Positions 22,450 to 35,589 of a stretch of 64,000 bases of DNA are shown here, piece after piece. Under the pieces are notes generated by a model, which ran no database searches, was not told where the DNA came from, and saw nothing but the letters and a program-made list of their open reading frames with translations. Both the position numbers and the translations under genes were made by a program. Each line of letters begins with the position of its first letter. Within the stretch, counting starts at the first letter, position 1. This DNA is from Apostichopus japonicus (taxonomy: Eukaryota; Echinodermata; Holothuroidea; Aspidochirotida; Stichopodidae), in assembly GCF_037975245.1 (NCBI RefSeq), contig NC_092564.1:3641984-3705983 (forward strand). Direction: 5' to 3'.

Positions 22450-23888
22450 AAGTATGAAAACAAAAAGTTACAATTAAAATACAGTTCTAGAGTACATCTG
22501 CATACTTGTTTTATAATATTGTACAAAGCATAGGATTTGCAATTTGTTTTTAAAGAATGTCATACTTTTCCAGCCTGCATAATATATGGGTAACCGCCTC
22601 ACTAAAGTAAAGGTTTGAAAGAAATAATTGTTAGCCCATGGTTGGCATTCACCCTATAGGACGACGAGAGGTACATTTCCTTAAAAGCATATCAGTAAAA
22701 AATCGTAACGCTCCTATTTGTATTGCAACATAGCATGAAGCTCCTTCTGCTGTTTAAGAGATGCGGAAAGGGTAATTTGAGCTATAATGTAGGAAGTGAT
22801 TCGAAAAAGGTGACCAATAAAGTTGAAAATGAACAGCTGTGATCGATCATGATCTATAAGAAGGGATTAAGAAATGTTTAGGCTAACGTGTAACCGTGGC
22901 CGCAAATCTGTGACGTAATGTGTTGTGAATCTCATTTTCCTCCGATAAATCAGAGATACCTATACATCTTCCACGTGCGAATTAATACCACGCTTTGTGT
23001 TTTCATCAATTCATTACTCATAATTCCGTGGACATTTAACCTATATGAGTTATGCTTACTAGATACTGTTTATTTCTATCAGAGCTGATATGATTTTGGC
23101 ACAATTTTACCATTGGCATTAATAGAGTTTGCACAAGAGAAAATTTGGTTGACAACAAGAAGCTAAATGTACATAGTTAATTCAAAGTACCCTTACAATG
23201 CTTCCGTTACTGGAGTGTTTGCAAAGATGTCTTGAGGTTAGCTGGGTAATTTATTTCCAGATAAACCATTAGAAATAAATGAATAAATAGTGATACATAA
23301 GGTATACAATTAGATTAAAGTATTCATCAAATAAAGTGAACGTAACAATTAATGGTATATCACCCAACCTTCCATGGTGTTATATGGACGGCTTGTGGAT
23401 GGCTTTTTTAAGATTTAATATAGACGCCTGTTCCAATTTTAAAGATAAACAGTTGGTTGATAGATTAGGTGTATTTTTCGAAAGTGAAAATTAAAAAAAG
23501 AAAAACAAAAATAAATCCAGATCGAATCGAAATTATGTTATTAGTGTTGTTCATATCAACAGGGTTTGTCGAATTATATACTTGCGGTTGATATACAGCT
23601 ACAGCTGCAGGTTTAGCTGGTTTTTCGTATATATAGAGTTCTGCCTAACCATTTCCAGTAGGTTTCAACTGGTTACCTCATGAGCTGACCTAGGTCAATG
23701 TGGGGAGGAGCATTTTGGGGGTCTACTGGCAGGGATACCCCAACAATAAAAATTACTGGAAATGCCCATCCCTTGTATCCGAAGTCCTAACCATCATTTT
23801 CCAGTAGGTTTCAAGTGATTACCTCATGAGCTGAACTAGGCCATCCGTGAGGGGACAATCATTGATGACTGGCGAAGCTACCACACCA
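22450..23888. other. Non-coding stretch, nothing recognised
   Basis: AT-rich sequence. The phrase CCAGTAGGTTTCAA(C/G)TG with TTACCTCATGAGCTGA occurs twice (near 23656 and 23802), a short local duplication of roughly 145-bp period. No exon or bounded element found. Confidence 0.45.
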
Positions 23889-24149
23889 CCAATAACCACT
23901 GGCGATGGCCATTTGTTGCTCTTGGGGCCATACCTGACACATTGTACTTACTTTGATGGGGTTATCAATGAAAGCTGTTCTAGTTTAGCTTTTAGGTGAA
24001 TTTAAAATTGCCCTCCCAGCCAAACCCACCACAACAGGTTTGCCAGTCGTCTAGTCTCATATACAGGAATGCACTGTGAACATTGTGATGTACAAGGCAA
24101 TTGGTTACCTTCCCAGCTAACCAAACCATCTGGGCTCCTGCTCTATTAG
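23889..24149. repeat. Dispersed repeat segment shared with 38000-38259
   Basis: About 260 bp, from CCAATAACCACTGGCGATGG to CTGGGCTCCTG, matches 38000-38259 with few differences. Non-coding. At the second site it is fused directly to another repeat also found near 30 kb. Confidence 0.85.
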
Positions 24150-24433
24150 ACCGTGGGCCGAAGTCCAAAATCGTTTAAGTTCGTTGCAACTCAGAGAGGA
24201 CTACCAACAAATGCCATTATAATTATGAAAATAATATGAAATCACCATTATCGATTGTTCCCAGTTGTCTAACGTGCACATTTTTACAGTTGTTATTAAT
24301 AACCGTTACCATTTTAATCAAATTTGGAGAGAGTTTATAAGGCGAAAATACAGCGTATGATGTCACGAGTAACCAATCACAATCGCGTCTACAGGCTTGC
24401 GCAATACTTTTTAACATCTGGCAACATTTGAAC

Positions 24434-24690
24434 ATGGCGACAACTGGTGATAAGGCGGCCTGCCGAACGAAAATGAAATTATAATGCATTATCCATGTTT
24501 CAAAGACAGCCTCAGAGAAAATGACTGCATTTACCAATGTCTCCAAAGCTTAAGTAATCAGATGTGCTAAGGAATGGAAGGCTTTAGGTGGAGAATTAGG
24601 GGATATTGCCAATACTATTTTGTCTGACAATGCAGAACTCAACTTGACGTTGGACACAACAACGTGCGGGTATCATCGCAATGTTATATG
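24434..24690 (+). pseudogene. Possible decayed coding remnant
   Basis: An ATG in good context (AACATGGCGACAACTGG) opens one reading frame. That frame, interrupted by two TAA codons, continues through EKMTAFTNVSKA and AKEWKALGGELGDIANTIL. The cysteine-containing start and the W-x-x-L-x-G block have a protein-like rather than random look, and resemble N-terminal modules of some transposon-derived invertebrate proteins. I cannot name the family. The two stops make an intact product unlikely unless introns remove them, and I see no clear splice sites. The minus-strand open frame over the same bases is probably a shadow. Confidence 0.25.
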
Positions 24691-24699
24691 AAGTTTACC

Positions 24700-27221
24700 G
24701 ACGTTTCCAAAATCTCCAGGGCTATATCTAAACTTACACAATCAGTTGGTGAGTTGTATTTAAGTATTCTTGAAATATTACATTGAAAATGAATGCTCTA
24801 ATCGACTGGAAACTGTGTCAATCGAGTTCTTACAGTTACAGTAACCACAGTCCTTCTCAACTAGCCTAGGCCTACGCGGCAAAAAATGTACACAGCTCTA
24901 GCTAAGTTATAACGTTGACTAAAGCAGTGTTATTCAATAGACCAGACTATGCTGAAACAAAAGGTTGGCTGGATGTACGTTCTGTGTACAATTTGTCACA
25001 GGAACGAAGAGGGTTGCTGGTTCAGGTAAAACTTGCAATGAGTTCAAAGTTTCTTTCCCCTTGGTATGGTCTTTAAAATATGCTGTATTTCTTGTTGAAG
25101 ATGCCTTGTTTATATATTTTTTGAACTAATTCGAGTTTAACCAACTGAACAGTTACAACCCGTCTCTTAAATACAGGCCTTGAAGTAAATCATAATCACA
25201 AAGTAAATTTATGATCGTCATCCTAGGCTCAATTCAACAAAACTGTTGTTGAAATCTCTTTCTTTATTTTCTGTCTTGCAGAGGATTTACCAGCTAAAAC
25301 TGATACTGCACAGATTTTGGAGACTTCACACACAATGATCAATCAGGTAAGATTTCCGTCTGTTGCCTTCAAATAGAGTGCAAATATGTACGTGTTGGAA
25401 TATAGGCCTATACAAATACTTATGATACTGTAATGATGCAAAACATAGCTCTTTTAACATACATAACTGCTTGCAGTCCCGTTCCGTGTGTGAACATATC
25501 ATTGAAAAAAACGACAACATGGTTCGGTAAGTAAACAGACATGCATACTGTCTTGCTTATTAAATGTATTTCAATGGAAATTCAGGTCCATGTACTGTTT
25601 AAAAGTAAATAAGGGAGGGAGGAGGAGGGAGGAAATAATTGAATTGTAAAGTAAAAAATTAATGTAGAATAATCAATTTTGCAAAACTCATGGTATGCAG
25701 CATAAGTTAATAAGCATATTTTATTTGAGCTTTATCAGTCACTGTTTTTATTAATGTGGACATTTATTGCAATGTTGCATATCTCTTTTTAAACTATCTA
25801 TCAGCTATGCCATATTGAAGTGATTGAAAGCAACTTTAAGTTACTTGAGGTGAAGTAAAGAAGCCCATTTGTGTATCACAAATACATATTAAATAAATCT
25901 TCATCTGCTCTGTCAACAGAATCAATGGATCAAGGACCTGCCCCAAAGCTGCTGAGATCAGTCCACACACTACACAGTGGCCACATTCTGTCTCCAGTAG
26001 TTATAGTATTCAAGACCTTCAAATTAGCAATTCTGCATGAGAGACGACATGATGGAAAGTTGCCATGTCTAAATTCCTGCAAATTTTCATGAAAATGTAC
26101 AATGTACTTCATAGGTCCTGTAACAGTTGATTCACAATTTCTATACGTAAAATCTATTCATTGTTATTTAAACATGTTCGTATTCATAATTTGTGATCTC
26201 GGCAGCAATCCCGTGCTGTCCTGTATGGCAAATATTCCCAGATGTGGAATTCTTCACATTACAGTACCGCACAATGGTTACTTTAAATTGTTTTGTGTAC
26301 GAGGCCGAGATGTCTCTCACTCGGCATTTTTTGAGAGAGGGTGCACAGCCTTGTACAGATAGGCCGACCATGCATGTTGTTAAGACACAATTTATCTTTG
26401 CCACACCTATCAGAGTGCTTAACTGAGCCGACAATTGTAAAGAGTCCAAAGAGGTACGTTATTTTATGTTATGGTTTAGATCCAAATTTACCCCGGACCT
26501 AAAGGCTTCTTCCTGTCCAATTGTAATATGTATATCCATCAATTACAGAGATAGTAAATATTCTTTTTGTAAGAACTTAGCGACAGTTTTGATGGGACTA
26601 TATCACTGAATGGACTAGCCTTACTACCATAGATGATATATTCACTTGTTATTGTATATGTATTCGATAGAATGTGCATATTGTAGTTGTTTGTGTAATT
26701 ATTATTTTTATTTGTAGTTTTCACGAAGGTAAACAAAGAAAACCAGATGAATAAGTAAAGAGCAACCTTCCGTGGAAGACTCGGTCCTAATTTTTGACGG
26801 CTACAGTTACAGGTCCTGTTCTATGAAAATGTATACATACTGTAGCTATTAGATATAGTAAATGTTTTCAATTGTTACTTCAGTTTAACAATATTTGTAA
26901 AAAGGAATTTATGCACCGGTGATGGTGTGTGCCTGTGATGTCTTGGATTGTACACATAATATTTTAAGTACATTTTCAAACTTGCATGTAGGCACACCAA
27001 CTACATCTCTTTTGGTCAAAAGTGGTGTGAGCTTTGAAAATCTTGTATTCCAAGGAATCTCCAACTCAGTTGACTCTCTGAATGGTGTTACGAGGGCCCA
27101 TTGTAGCCTAACGCTAGTCACTGCTAGTGAGAAACCTAATGTTATAATGTGGAGAGTAATTGAAATTGCCTACTGTGATAAATCAGTGTTTGAGAAATTA
27201 GGTCGGGTTACCGTGTCAGAA
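24700..27221. other. Non-coding stretch with one unassigned open frame
   Basis: The plus-strand frame at about 26919-27245 has balanced composition and several serine/threonine-rich stretches but no recognised motif and no paired splice junction. Its end overlaps the putative LTR. Other short frames are unremarkable. A GGGAGGA-type patch lies near 25613-25632. Confidence 0.35.
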
Positions 27222-28184
27222 TGTTATAATACACGATTGTTCTAGTGTATTCCTCATGATGACGCGCTGGTCTCGGATTGACGTCGGTTTACGTGAGATC
27301 GCGTGTAAGCTGTACACATCATCGTGGATTCTCTGGAATGTTCGCGAGAGATGCAAAGGACTTCCAAGAAAAGAGAAACCGGGTCGCGTTGCTACTCAGG
27401 TGTATCGAGAAAGATCTAGATGATTCTTGATATGGCGAATCGTATATAAACCCGCCCAGATCGGAGAGTTTCTCAGTTTCTGTACGAATACAAGCGACGA
27501 CACATATTATATCATTCTACTATATATCGTCAGTGCTCAACTACCAGTATTTTCTGAAGGATTGAGATATCGATACCAAGATTGATTCTACACTTCCATT
27601 CAGAAGTTTGAAGAGGACTTTGCTGTGAAAGTACAGTTTTTCAGTCATTATTGCGGAGAAGGTGAAGAATTTCTGTCTCCGTTGAGGAAGTTCGTTACGC
27701 CAGGAGTTGGTGGCTATAAAGCTGATTTTGGACTGACTCTGGTAATATTTAGTCGGCGAGAAGTTCGACTTGTGCTTCACTCTATTGTGGCTGGAAGTCC
27801 GTCTTCTATTTTGGAGCATCGCCGGAAAGAAGGTGACTGCTGTTTCTGGGATCGCGAGAAACTTCGTCGAGGACCAGTGAATTTCGCGGTACAACGGACC
27901 GAGAATCGTCGTCATCAAGGTCGTGGCCGCTGAGGGATATCGCCGTTGGAAGAGACCAGCGTGTTTTAAAGTGTATCCTATCTTGTTAAGTTTGTGAGTA
28001 ATTTTCTATATATTTGTAATTACCACTTGTTGTTGTTGGTTCGAAATCCATTGTTCAATATAGTTTACGTTCTCGTTTAAAATCTCTAGACTTGTCAATT
28101 TGTCTGTGTTCCTTACGGAAACGAACCCAGGCTTGTGTCTCGTTAAAAATTAATTATCGAGACCTCTCGCATTCCAACGTAACA
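27222..28184 (+). mobile_element. Probable solo LTR of a retrotransposon
   Basis: The 963-bp block begins TGTTATAA and ends ACGTAACA, giving the TGTTA...TAACA inverted ends typical of LTRs. A TATA-box-like CGTATATAAACCCGCCC at about 27445 is followed by a transcribed-looking region. No internal gag/pol sequence or second LTR copy is present within the window. I could not find a clean 4-6-bp target duplication (flanks CAGAA and ATGGT), so the boundaries or the identity may be wrong. The 102-codon open frame inside (27625-27933) is read as part of the LTR and not a gene. Confidence 0.45.
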
Positions 28185-29269
28185 ATGGTTATATAAAAGT
28201 AATTATCATTGTACCACATAATGTCCTCACTCAGTGCATGTTGAATGTCTTGTTCAAAAGGTGTAACAATAACTAGAATACTGTCACTGTTCATATATGC
28301 CGTTGACCAAATATGCTAAATGCTTGTTTTTAGTTACACTTCTTATTCATAATGTTTTGGCCCTTTATAAAGTACCTTTAAAAAAAGAAATGCTTCAAAA
28401 AAAATTATGAAAAATATCTTTTGCAATAATAATATAATACAGAACTGAAACTAACACACCTTTCTCGCCTTCTTTACATAACACTTTATGGTTTTCATTG
28501 GAGCTTCACTCCCATATGCATTCCTCATTTATAAACTAGATTTATACATATCCCCTCCTTACACCACCTCACCCTTCCCCATACCTTCCCAATCCCTTAA
28601 CTTTGCCCCAATATTTTCAATTCAAGAGGGTCTTCAATCTCTGAAATTTTGGAGAGGGGTAGGATTTTAAGCACCATTTAATATATCCATGTCCAGCTAC
28701 CAAACATAGGTATGGGAATTGCAGTGCATATAATTGGGCTAGGCAGAATGATGTTTGGCACATGATCAAAATAAGACAGATTTTCCATGTAATTACAATG
28801 AAAAGCATCGCGAAGTAATTTTAGTTAGAATTTTTCGCATAGCAGTATGCAATGCTCCGATATACTGAAATGGACAGCGCCCTCTATTTCTGTTTTTAGC
28901 GCTTTGTGACCTTTTAGTAGACCCCCCTCCCCCCACTAAACAAATTATCATTCCACATATGTTCAAAATAACCGGCGGGACCTCAACATGAAGGTAGATT
29001 CTCCTTCTGATCAATTTTATGGTATTTGTGGTCTATTCTATTTTGTGCAGGATATGTATGGGGAAATTGCCGCCATTTTGGCCTAAAAAACATTAATGTG
29101 CAACATTGACACTTGGGAACAACTGATTTTGGAAAATAATACATATTGCTAATAAAATGTAATGGGTTTCATGTAGACCCCGTGACTTTGCAACGAAAAT
29201 TAATTTTTAGATCACTTTTCCTACTTCGGCCTACGGCCTATATTGGCTGTTGGCTGTAGGCCGTTGGAG
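28185..29269. other. Non-coding stretch, nothing recognised
   Basis: AT-rich with C-rich patches near 28553-28612 and 28921-28936. A palindromic word pair GGCCTACGGCC/GGCTGTTGGCTGTAGGCC lies near 29229-29263. No exon or bounded element supported. Confidence 0.4.
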
Positions 29270-30305
29270 TGGTTTTCCTTTCGAATACATTGGTCAAGTT
29301 GCAGTAAAGGCCAACCGCAGGAGGAGGGGGTTGCTGGGGGGGGGAGATTGCGGATGGAGAGGTGGGTGGAGAGAGAGGTGGAGAGAGAGAGGGGGGTGTT
29401 TTTAAACTTAAATTACAGTTAGCCTATGTATAGGATCGAAGTACGTCCCTTCCCAGATGATGCGCAGTAAATATTTTATGAACTAACATTAATAATCATA
29501 CTAATAATAACAATCAAAATGATAATAAACTGATATATACTCATTCCTGTATTTAATTACCACATATTCTTAATTTATTTGCAACCTTGAAAACTGAATA
29601 CAGCCGTTTATGGCTTAAGAAAAAGTTACACCCATGGTAGCACCCATGGTTGTAATAAGGTATATCATCACCATCTGCAACATCGATCATCATCATCGTC
29701 GTCATCCACATTGTCGTCATCATCATCAGAATCAATTTAATCGTCATCGACTTCATCTCCCTCATCATTCTCGTCATCATCAACCTTATAGTTTATATAT
29801 GTTATATATCTAATGATGACTGGATAATTTCACCCCAAAAAATGGATAATTAAAAAAATTAAGTCGGAAGGAAAAGAACATATGATAACAATATATTTGC
29901 GTGTGGTGGGGAAAGTGGAACTAAAGAAGTGGAAAAGTCTTGAATATAATATTCAACGCCATTTTTCAATTAAACACCCTTTCAAATAACAGTTTCCATA
30001 CATATTTATAGGACATACCGGTACATCAAGTGTGATAACATATCAATGCCCATACAATCATTTCTCTGTTCTTAAACTGACAGTTTACAAACCAGTTTAA
30101 CATTACATTAAAATTGTATCCGTTTTTTGTTGACAAATTTAATATGACGCATGCCCGGGTCTTTAATTTGGTTTCTTCAGAGGTAACCCTTTCATGTATA
30201 TTTCTGTCATTATTTCTGATATGGGCGATTTTAAAGGACTTCCTTCATCAGATTATATACATTAAGTACATTAACAATGGAAAACTGATATGGGAAATTA
30301 TAATT
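29270..30305. repeat. Dispersed repeat segments shared with 37301-37997
   Basis: Three blocks match the 37-38 kb region in the same order: 29270-29325 (TCCTTTCGAATACATTGGTC), about 29919-29995 (AACTAAAGAAGTGGAAAA), and 30001-30300 (CATATTTATAGGACATACCG to ATGGGAAATTATA). Here the first two blocks are separated by G-rich sequence and a CAT/CGT microsatellite (29672-29788) that are absent from the other copy. Confidence 0.8.
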
Positions 30306-30310
30306 CAAAA

Positions 30311-31730
30311 AAATTAGAAAAAGGAATAGACAAAATTGGGCTACAGTTAAAGTGATTCGAGCCAGTGATACATTAATTTTACAACAATGCGGGGCTTTCA
30401 ACCATATCTTTAGAAACAAAAAATTATATTACAATATAATTACATTAACGTTGTTTTAAGGCACCTCATATTTAACGTAAAATCACGTTCGGTATAAATT
30501 ACGAATTCAGTAGACTGTGACAGTGGCAGATTTTAAAAGTTAAAGAATTTTGAAGAGAGTCCTCTATTCTTATTCAAAGGGAACATCATGGCTGCGTACA
30601 TATAGCAGCTTATGATAAATAATAGATACAATAAACTGAAATATCAGGGTAACGTTTATATACCGTCTTACAATTTCGACCTTTCTGATTTCGACCGTTT
30701 TCTCGAAATTTCGTCAATTTAGTAGGAACAATTTGGAACTTGTGACAGGTTTGTCTAAAAATGAATTTTCCACTACATATAAGTGCACAACTACGATATG
30801 TAATTTTTTTTTTGTCCCGGGGAGGGGACTTGAAGGGGGTAAACATTTGACAACCGTATAGTCGTCCCTCTGGAAGTTAGTGTAAGTCATTTTAAAAGTA
30901 TCCCCCCCCCCCCCGACTCCACTAGTGAATTATTATATATTTGTTAAGGTAAAAAAAGGCCCTGCGATAAGTCATGTGTCACGTTAGGTTTAGGCAACAC
31001 ACGTACAATGCTTTATGTTCGCTAACGTGTACTTAAACGTAGATGTACCGTTAACCAAAATGACTCCTATTAGCCAAACGTAAAAGTCATCTAAGCAACA
31101 CGTTCCATTAGTTCCACAAGTTCCTGTGCAATCTTTCACAGAAGGCGTGTTGACCTGCATTGAAACAAATTAGAAACATGTGAAAATAAACTCCTCAATG
31201 CAACCATGACATGAGGATCCTTAGCAAACTGGCACTAAAAAAGCAACGGAGCAGACTTTACAGAATTCAAATCTAATTTGAACAGAAAACTTTGTAGAAA
31301 CTCGGATCGGGGTCTTCTGCGGGTTTTAGTGATTTTAATCCAGAATACAGTCACTAATAACATTTAAAAGTAATATTATGTATGATACAATATATATGTT
31401 TTACTGCAGACCTAGCTCACTTAAACTAAAAACGATTCTTTCAACGAAAAATAAAATTAAGGATGTATTGTTTACATTTAGTCTTTTCGCGCTACGATAA
31501 TTGAGTTAAATAATTACTAGCCAGTTTATCTGTTTTATTTTTCTCGATCGTTAATACATGCATCCCTACAAACTGACGTTTCCAACATTTTACTCAATTG
31601 TCTTCTTTACTGCTGTTGTTTGGTTTGTATAGGATTATCAGTACGGAATGCCATCTTTTTTGTTATTTGTTCATCATGAATATGATGCAACAATGGTAAA
31701 TACTGAATTTGCTATAGATCGTTAACATAC
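30311..31730. other. Non-coding stretch, nothing recognised
   Basis: AT-rich. It should contain the next exon or 3' intron of the minus-strand gene at 31731-32407, but I could not identify a convincing exon. A C-run lies at 30901-30914. An open frame on the minus strand near 30610-30846 is built from repeated CGAAAT words and is not convincing. Confidence 0.4.
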
Positions 31731-32407
31731 CACAACCATAACTGGATCGCCATCATCGTTTAGGACGTACCGCACCGAACCAACGACCCCGGGACACGCC
31801 AGATTCGCATTTGTACCAGGAGGGGCTCTCTTCTTACGTGTTATTTGAGTTGACCCACCGCTTGTAAACCTCGGGCTGTAAATTAAAACATAACAACAAC
31901 AAAAATCACTAGAAAAGAAAAACGTTCTTTCTTTCTTTCTTCTTTTAAATTCATTCAAACAACAGAGCGTCCTTGGATGACTTCCAGCAACCCATTTGTC
32001 CTTGATAGATTTATAACACATTATAAACATGTCATTAGAGACCATAAAATTAATATTTCCCATTGGGTTTACGTATTAGACTAGATAGTCCAGTCACTTC
32101 AGTTGATGAAACTGACTTGTTTAAATTGTCGTTCCTCACAAGTTCAGTGTTATATAGAGATACAACTTGGACTAACAGCGGAAATATATCATATTCATTT
32201 TTAATGTGTATGAATTGAATAGGGAAATGGAAAAAAAAGAAGAAAATACCTGTAACATCGATCAAGGATAGCACGTTGAGCCGGTGTTAGCGTGAAAATA
32301 GGTTCGAAGTTAGGGTTATCTTGAAAAATCGGGCCGTCGCCTTGGCTTAACTCATTCTTTATGCTTGTCACAGTGCCATTACGTACGGCTATGTGGAGGG
32401 CCCTCAT
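31731..32407 (-). CDS. Two exons of a putative secreted cystine-knot-type growth factor precursor
   Basis: Minus-strand exons are 32250-32407 (preceded by acceptor CCCACTACAG, donor GGTATT) and 31731-31875 (acceptor TTTAATTTACAG, donor GTATGT). Exon one leaves phase 2 and exon two supplies one base, so they join in frame; exon two ends in phase 0. The joined reading runs from MRALHIAVRNG through FTLTPAQRAILDRC, a basic RKKR followed by APPG, then a cysteine in ANLACPGVVGSVRY and LNDDGDPVMVV. RKKR is a classic furin-type processing site. A first cysteine about ten residues later, followed by D-x-G-x-x-V-M-V, is reminiscent of the start of mature neurotrophins and Spätzle-like factors. Only one mature-domain cysteine lies within these exons, so the knot itself is not visible. 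Family membership is tentative; the exon pair is better supported. The exon-one ATG follows an acceptor directly, so upstream exons probably exist. Confidence 0.5.
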
Positions 32408-32854
32408 CTGTAGTGGGGTTAACCGAGGTAGCAAAATGCCACCGTAACGAAGCTTATGCTTATGATAGACAGGATACTAACCGATCTTGAAAACACAGCA
32501 ACAAAATACATTGTTCTGTAGGATAATAAAATTAAAATAGTTAAAACAGGCAATTTTATCTGATAGAAAACGTTCTTTTATCATTTACAATGCTGTATGC
32601 TTACTTTATTCAAGCTATATTCACTTGATTTTGATGAACGCATTGAACAATACTATGTGACGTCAGTCCCTGACGTAACGTTTTTTTTTTTCTAAATTGA
32701 AATACTGTAAATATTTGAAAAAAAAATTAAGTCAACTGTGCTCAAAAGGACGTTACGGTATAATTTATTTTCATACGGTATAACCGAATGAAGTCATAAA
32801 TCAGAACAGTGCATGAAGTTTCAGTGAACACGTGATCAGTATATAACTTTATAT

Positions 32855-32887
32855 CCAGGGAGTTGTTATTCCATAACAACTCCCTGG
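32855..32887. repeat. Perfect 15-bp-arm hairpin
   Basis: CCAGGGAGTTGTTAT, loop TCC, ATAACAACTCCCTGG. The left arm also occurs at 6822-6836. It probably represents a very short inverted-repeat element or a fragment of one. Confidence 0.85.
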
Positions 32888-32889
32888 TA

Positions 32890-35585
32890 TATCGAGATAG
32901 AAGTTAGACCGTGTAATTTGAGTAAACAAATCCCAGGTATGAACTCACTTACGTCTGATATTTTAAACTTCGTTAACCCTTTAAATATGAAATTACCTGA
33001 ACTGATACTGAAAAGCTTCTAAAAAGATATATACCCTTCGAGGAAATGTCTGAATATTAAATCGACAGAAGCGTTAAGTTAGACAATACAAACTCTCCGA
33101 CTGAGAAAAAAGGTTTTCAAGAGTATAACGGTCGAATACTTGTTGAAATAGAGAGACCATTATACTTGCGTTTCTATCATATTCTTTTTTTTGGGAGGGG
33201 GGGGGGGGGGATGCATAATTGTATACTGTACCTTTAAGGGTATATTAATAACCCACCTCACTGCACGTTGTTTTTCTTTGCATATAACCTTTGACCTTTT
33301 ATTTATTTTCTTCTACAGTGGCAAGTGACATCAGCTAACTTTAATCACATTGGTCTTCTATATTCGTTGCCACTCAGTGGCAAGAGAGAAGTTCTTATGC
33401 TATACGTGGTGAGGTATGAGAACTTGTTTTTCCCGCTTTGGGACAAGTTTTTTTCATGCAAAATTGATTACTTTGGGAGTTCGTCGTTTTTCATTGGTCA
33501 GAGGAAGATTAAAAGGTCTAAAAAAATATATATTTATATATTTTGGCGTAATTTTGTTTGGCGTTTTCTTTATAATGGTTGATTGAATACTGATTGAAGA
33601 GATATTCGTATTTTGTGTTTGTTTCTTTCTTTCTTTCCACCCGATTTGGCAGACAATCTTAAATGGCCGTTTACGTGACATGAAAACCGGCAACCCTGAT
33701 TTGAGCAACGTATTGTTTTATCACCGAAGAATACAGTCTTAATCCCGTTTCAGGCAACGTTGACCAAGAACAACGAAGGAGGGTGCGAGGGTCACTATAC
33801 AGGTACCGTACCCCTTTCAGACAGTCTATAGCATTGTGAAGGCTATCCGTTTATCACTGTGTACGCGCCATATTTTAAAAGAGTACTGCTTTAGATGTGG
33901 ATGTATTGAGCTGTATTGAGCCTGTAATTTTAATTTTTTGTATTTTCAGTTGTATATTAATATAGTGTATACGCCATAGAACTATTATCAAGTATAATTG
34001 GCTCCATTTGTGTGTTATGTGTCATAAACGTGAAATGGCAAGGTATATATGAAATATATGAAATTTACAATAAAATAAACCACGAAAGAGGACTAGTAGA
34101 ATCGTTGAATGTCACTGACCCTGATACCGTTTTAGGTTGAGAAGAAGCACAGACGAAATGAGGTTACACATCTATTTTGCCGAAAACAGTTATGCTGTGA
34201 GTTCGGCTTCGTCGGTGCAAAAATGATGTAATTTTCTAAGACATAACCCGTGATGAAAGGATCAGGACGATATCGTACGATGCTGTGGTACCACTTTTTT
34301 CTTATACCCAAAATGTTGAGAGTTAATTAACATATATTAACATGATGATGACAATGCCATATATTAATGAGATAATTAAGGTAAATAAACCTATACACGA
34401 TTGTGCTCACAGTTTTTGTACATGGGCTTCAAACCCGTACTAGCAGTGAAAAGTATTGGTATAAAGACCCTTAAGGCTATTACTGATACACATTATAACA
34501 TCCGGTCTCATCAGTCCGTCCTTAAACTCTTGCAGGGCATCTCAGGTTAATGAGCCGCTTCAGTCAATTTGACTAGCCTCAATCTCTGTCCATTTGGTGT
34601 GCACATGATTCAATGGTAATGGCATCAAGTTCAAAATCCCCTCCCCTACCCCTCCCCCCTCGACTGATCTATGTAGGGACTGAACTTTTATGGAAGGGCC
34701 AGAGCTAGGCCAGGTTAGGGAGGGTTGATTAAATGGCGAGGGGGTAGGGAGAGAAGATAAGATAAAACAAAATAGCCAAACATAGTGCATTTTGGGGATT
34801 TTTAGACCATAAATTAGGTCTATAATCAGCTCCAAACGAAATGTTGTGCTTATAAATACTCTTGATCTTTTGTTAAAGTCGAAAAGAGGGCGAGGGTGTA
34901 CATCCTTATCAGTGGTCATGAGATGTTCACAGGCTGAATGTAAAAATAAAAAAAGCTAACACTACTGAACCCGCACCCCCCCCCCCGACTGACGATGGGA
35001 GGTGGGGCGTATCGTTGCCTGCATGTATATAGTGGATCAAGTAGAGTAATTGTTCTTAAAACGAACTGGTATGCCTATCGTTGAATAGGAACAGCCAATA
35101 TGGGGGATGTTGGCACTTGGAGCTCGTAGTTTTGTTGAAGGGCGAAATTTATATTGTAAATATGACCTGATTTGAGCTGAGCAGATAAAACTCAAAGCCA
35201 TGTTAAAGCTCTAAAATAACATTGCGTATAGTTTAAGTAGAAGTTGTACGTACCTGAAGACGAAATCCGTAACCAGTTATTTAATGATTTATTCAGTTTC
35301 TACAGCGGTACCGCTAGTACACGCACACACCCATACACTATGACTACAACTACAAACACACTGGTTATAACTCGTTTGTAGGCACAGGAAATAACAATTG
35401 AATCCGCATTGAACGCATTCACATTGGATTTCAGAAAAGATTGCAATCGTAAAACTAAATTAATAAAGGAAAACTGACTAAACAATGTAAAAGAGCAAAT
35501 CAATTTATGGCTATAGAGCGGGGTTCGAATTCCATAAATATCTTTGCTTTTTTCCAAGATTGTAACCAGTTAGGTACCGTATCAC
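32890..35585. other. Non-coding stretch with G/C-run patches
   Basis: Apart from the doubtful exon at 33319-33408, no coding signal is visible. G-runs lie at 33195-33210 and C-runs near 34974-34987. CACACACCC-type sequence lies near 35320. Nothing bounded. Confidence 0.4.
33319..33408 (+). CDS. Possible isolated 90-nt exon
   Basis: A pyrimidine-rich acceptor (TTTATTTTCTTCTACAG) and a donor (GTGAGG) bound a 90-nt segment that is open in the frame reading WQVTSANFNHIGLLYSLPLS. There is no neighbouring exon to check phase and no recognised motif, so this could be chance. Confidence 0.2.
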
Positions 35586-35589
35586 CACA

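Noticed and set aside
27625-27933. 102-codon open frame as a gene
   Set aside because: It lies inside a block with LTR-like ends and a TATA-like box; no recognised motif.
30610-30846. Basic cysteine-containing open frame as the next exon of the 31.7-32.4 kb gene
   Set aside because: It is built from repeated CGAAAT words and has no acceptor in the right phase.
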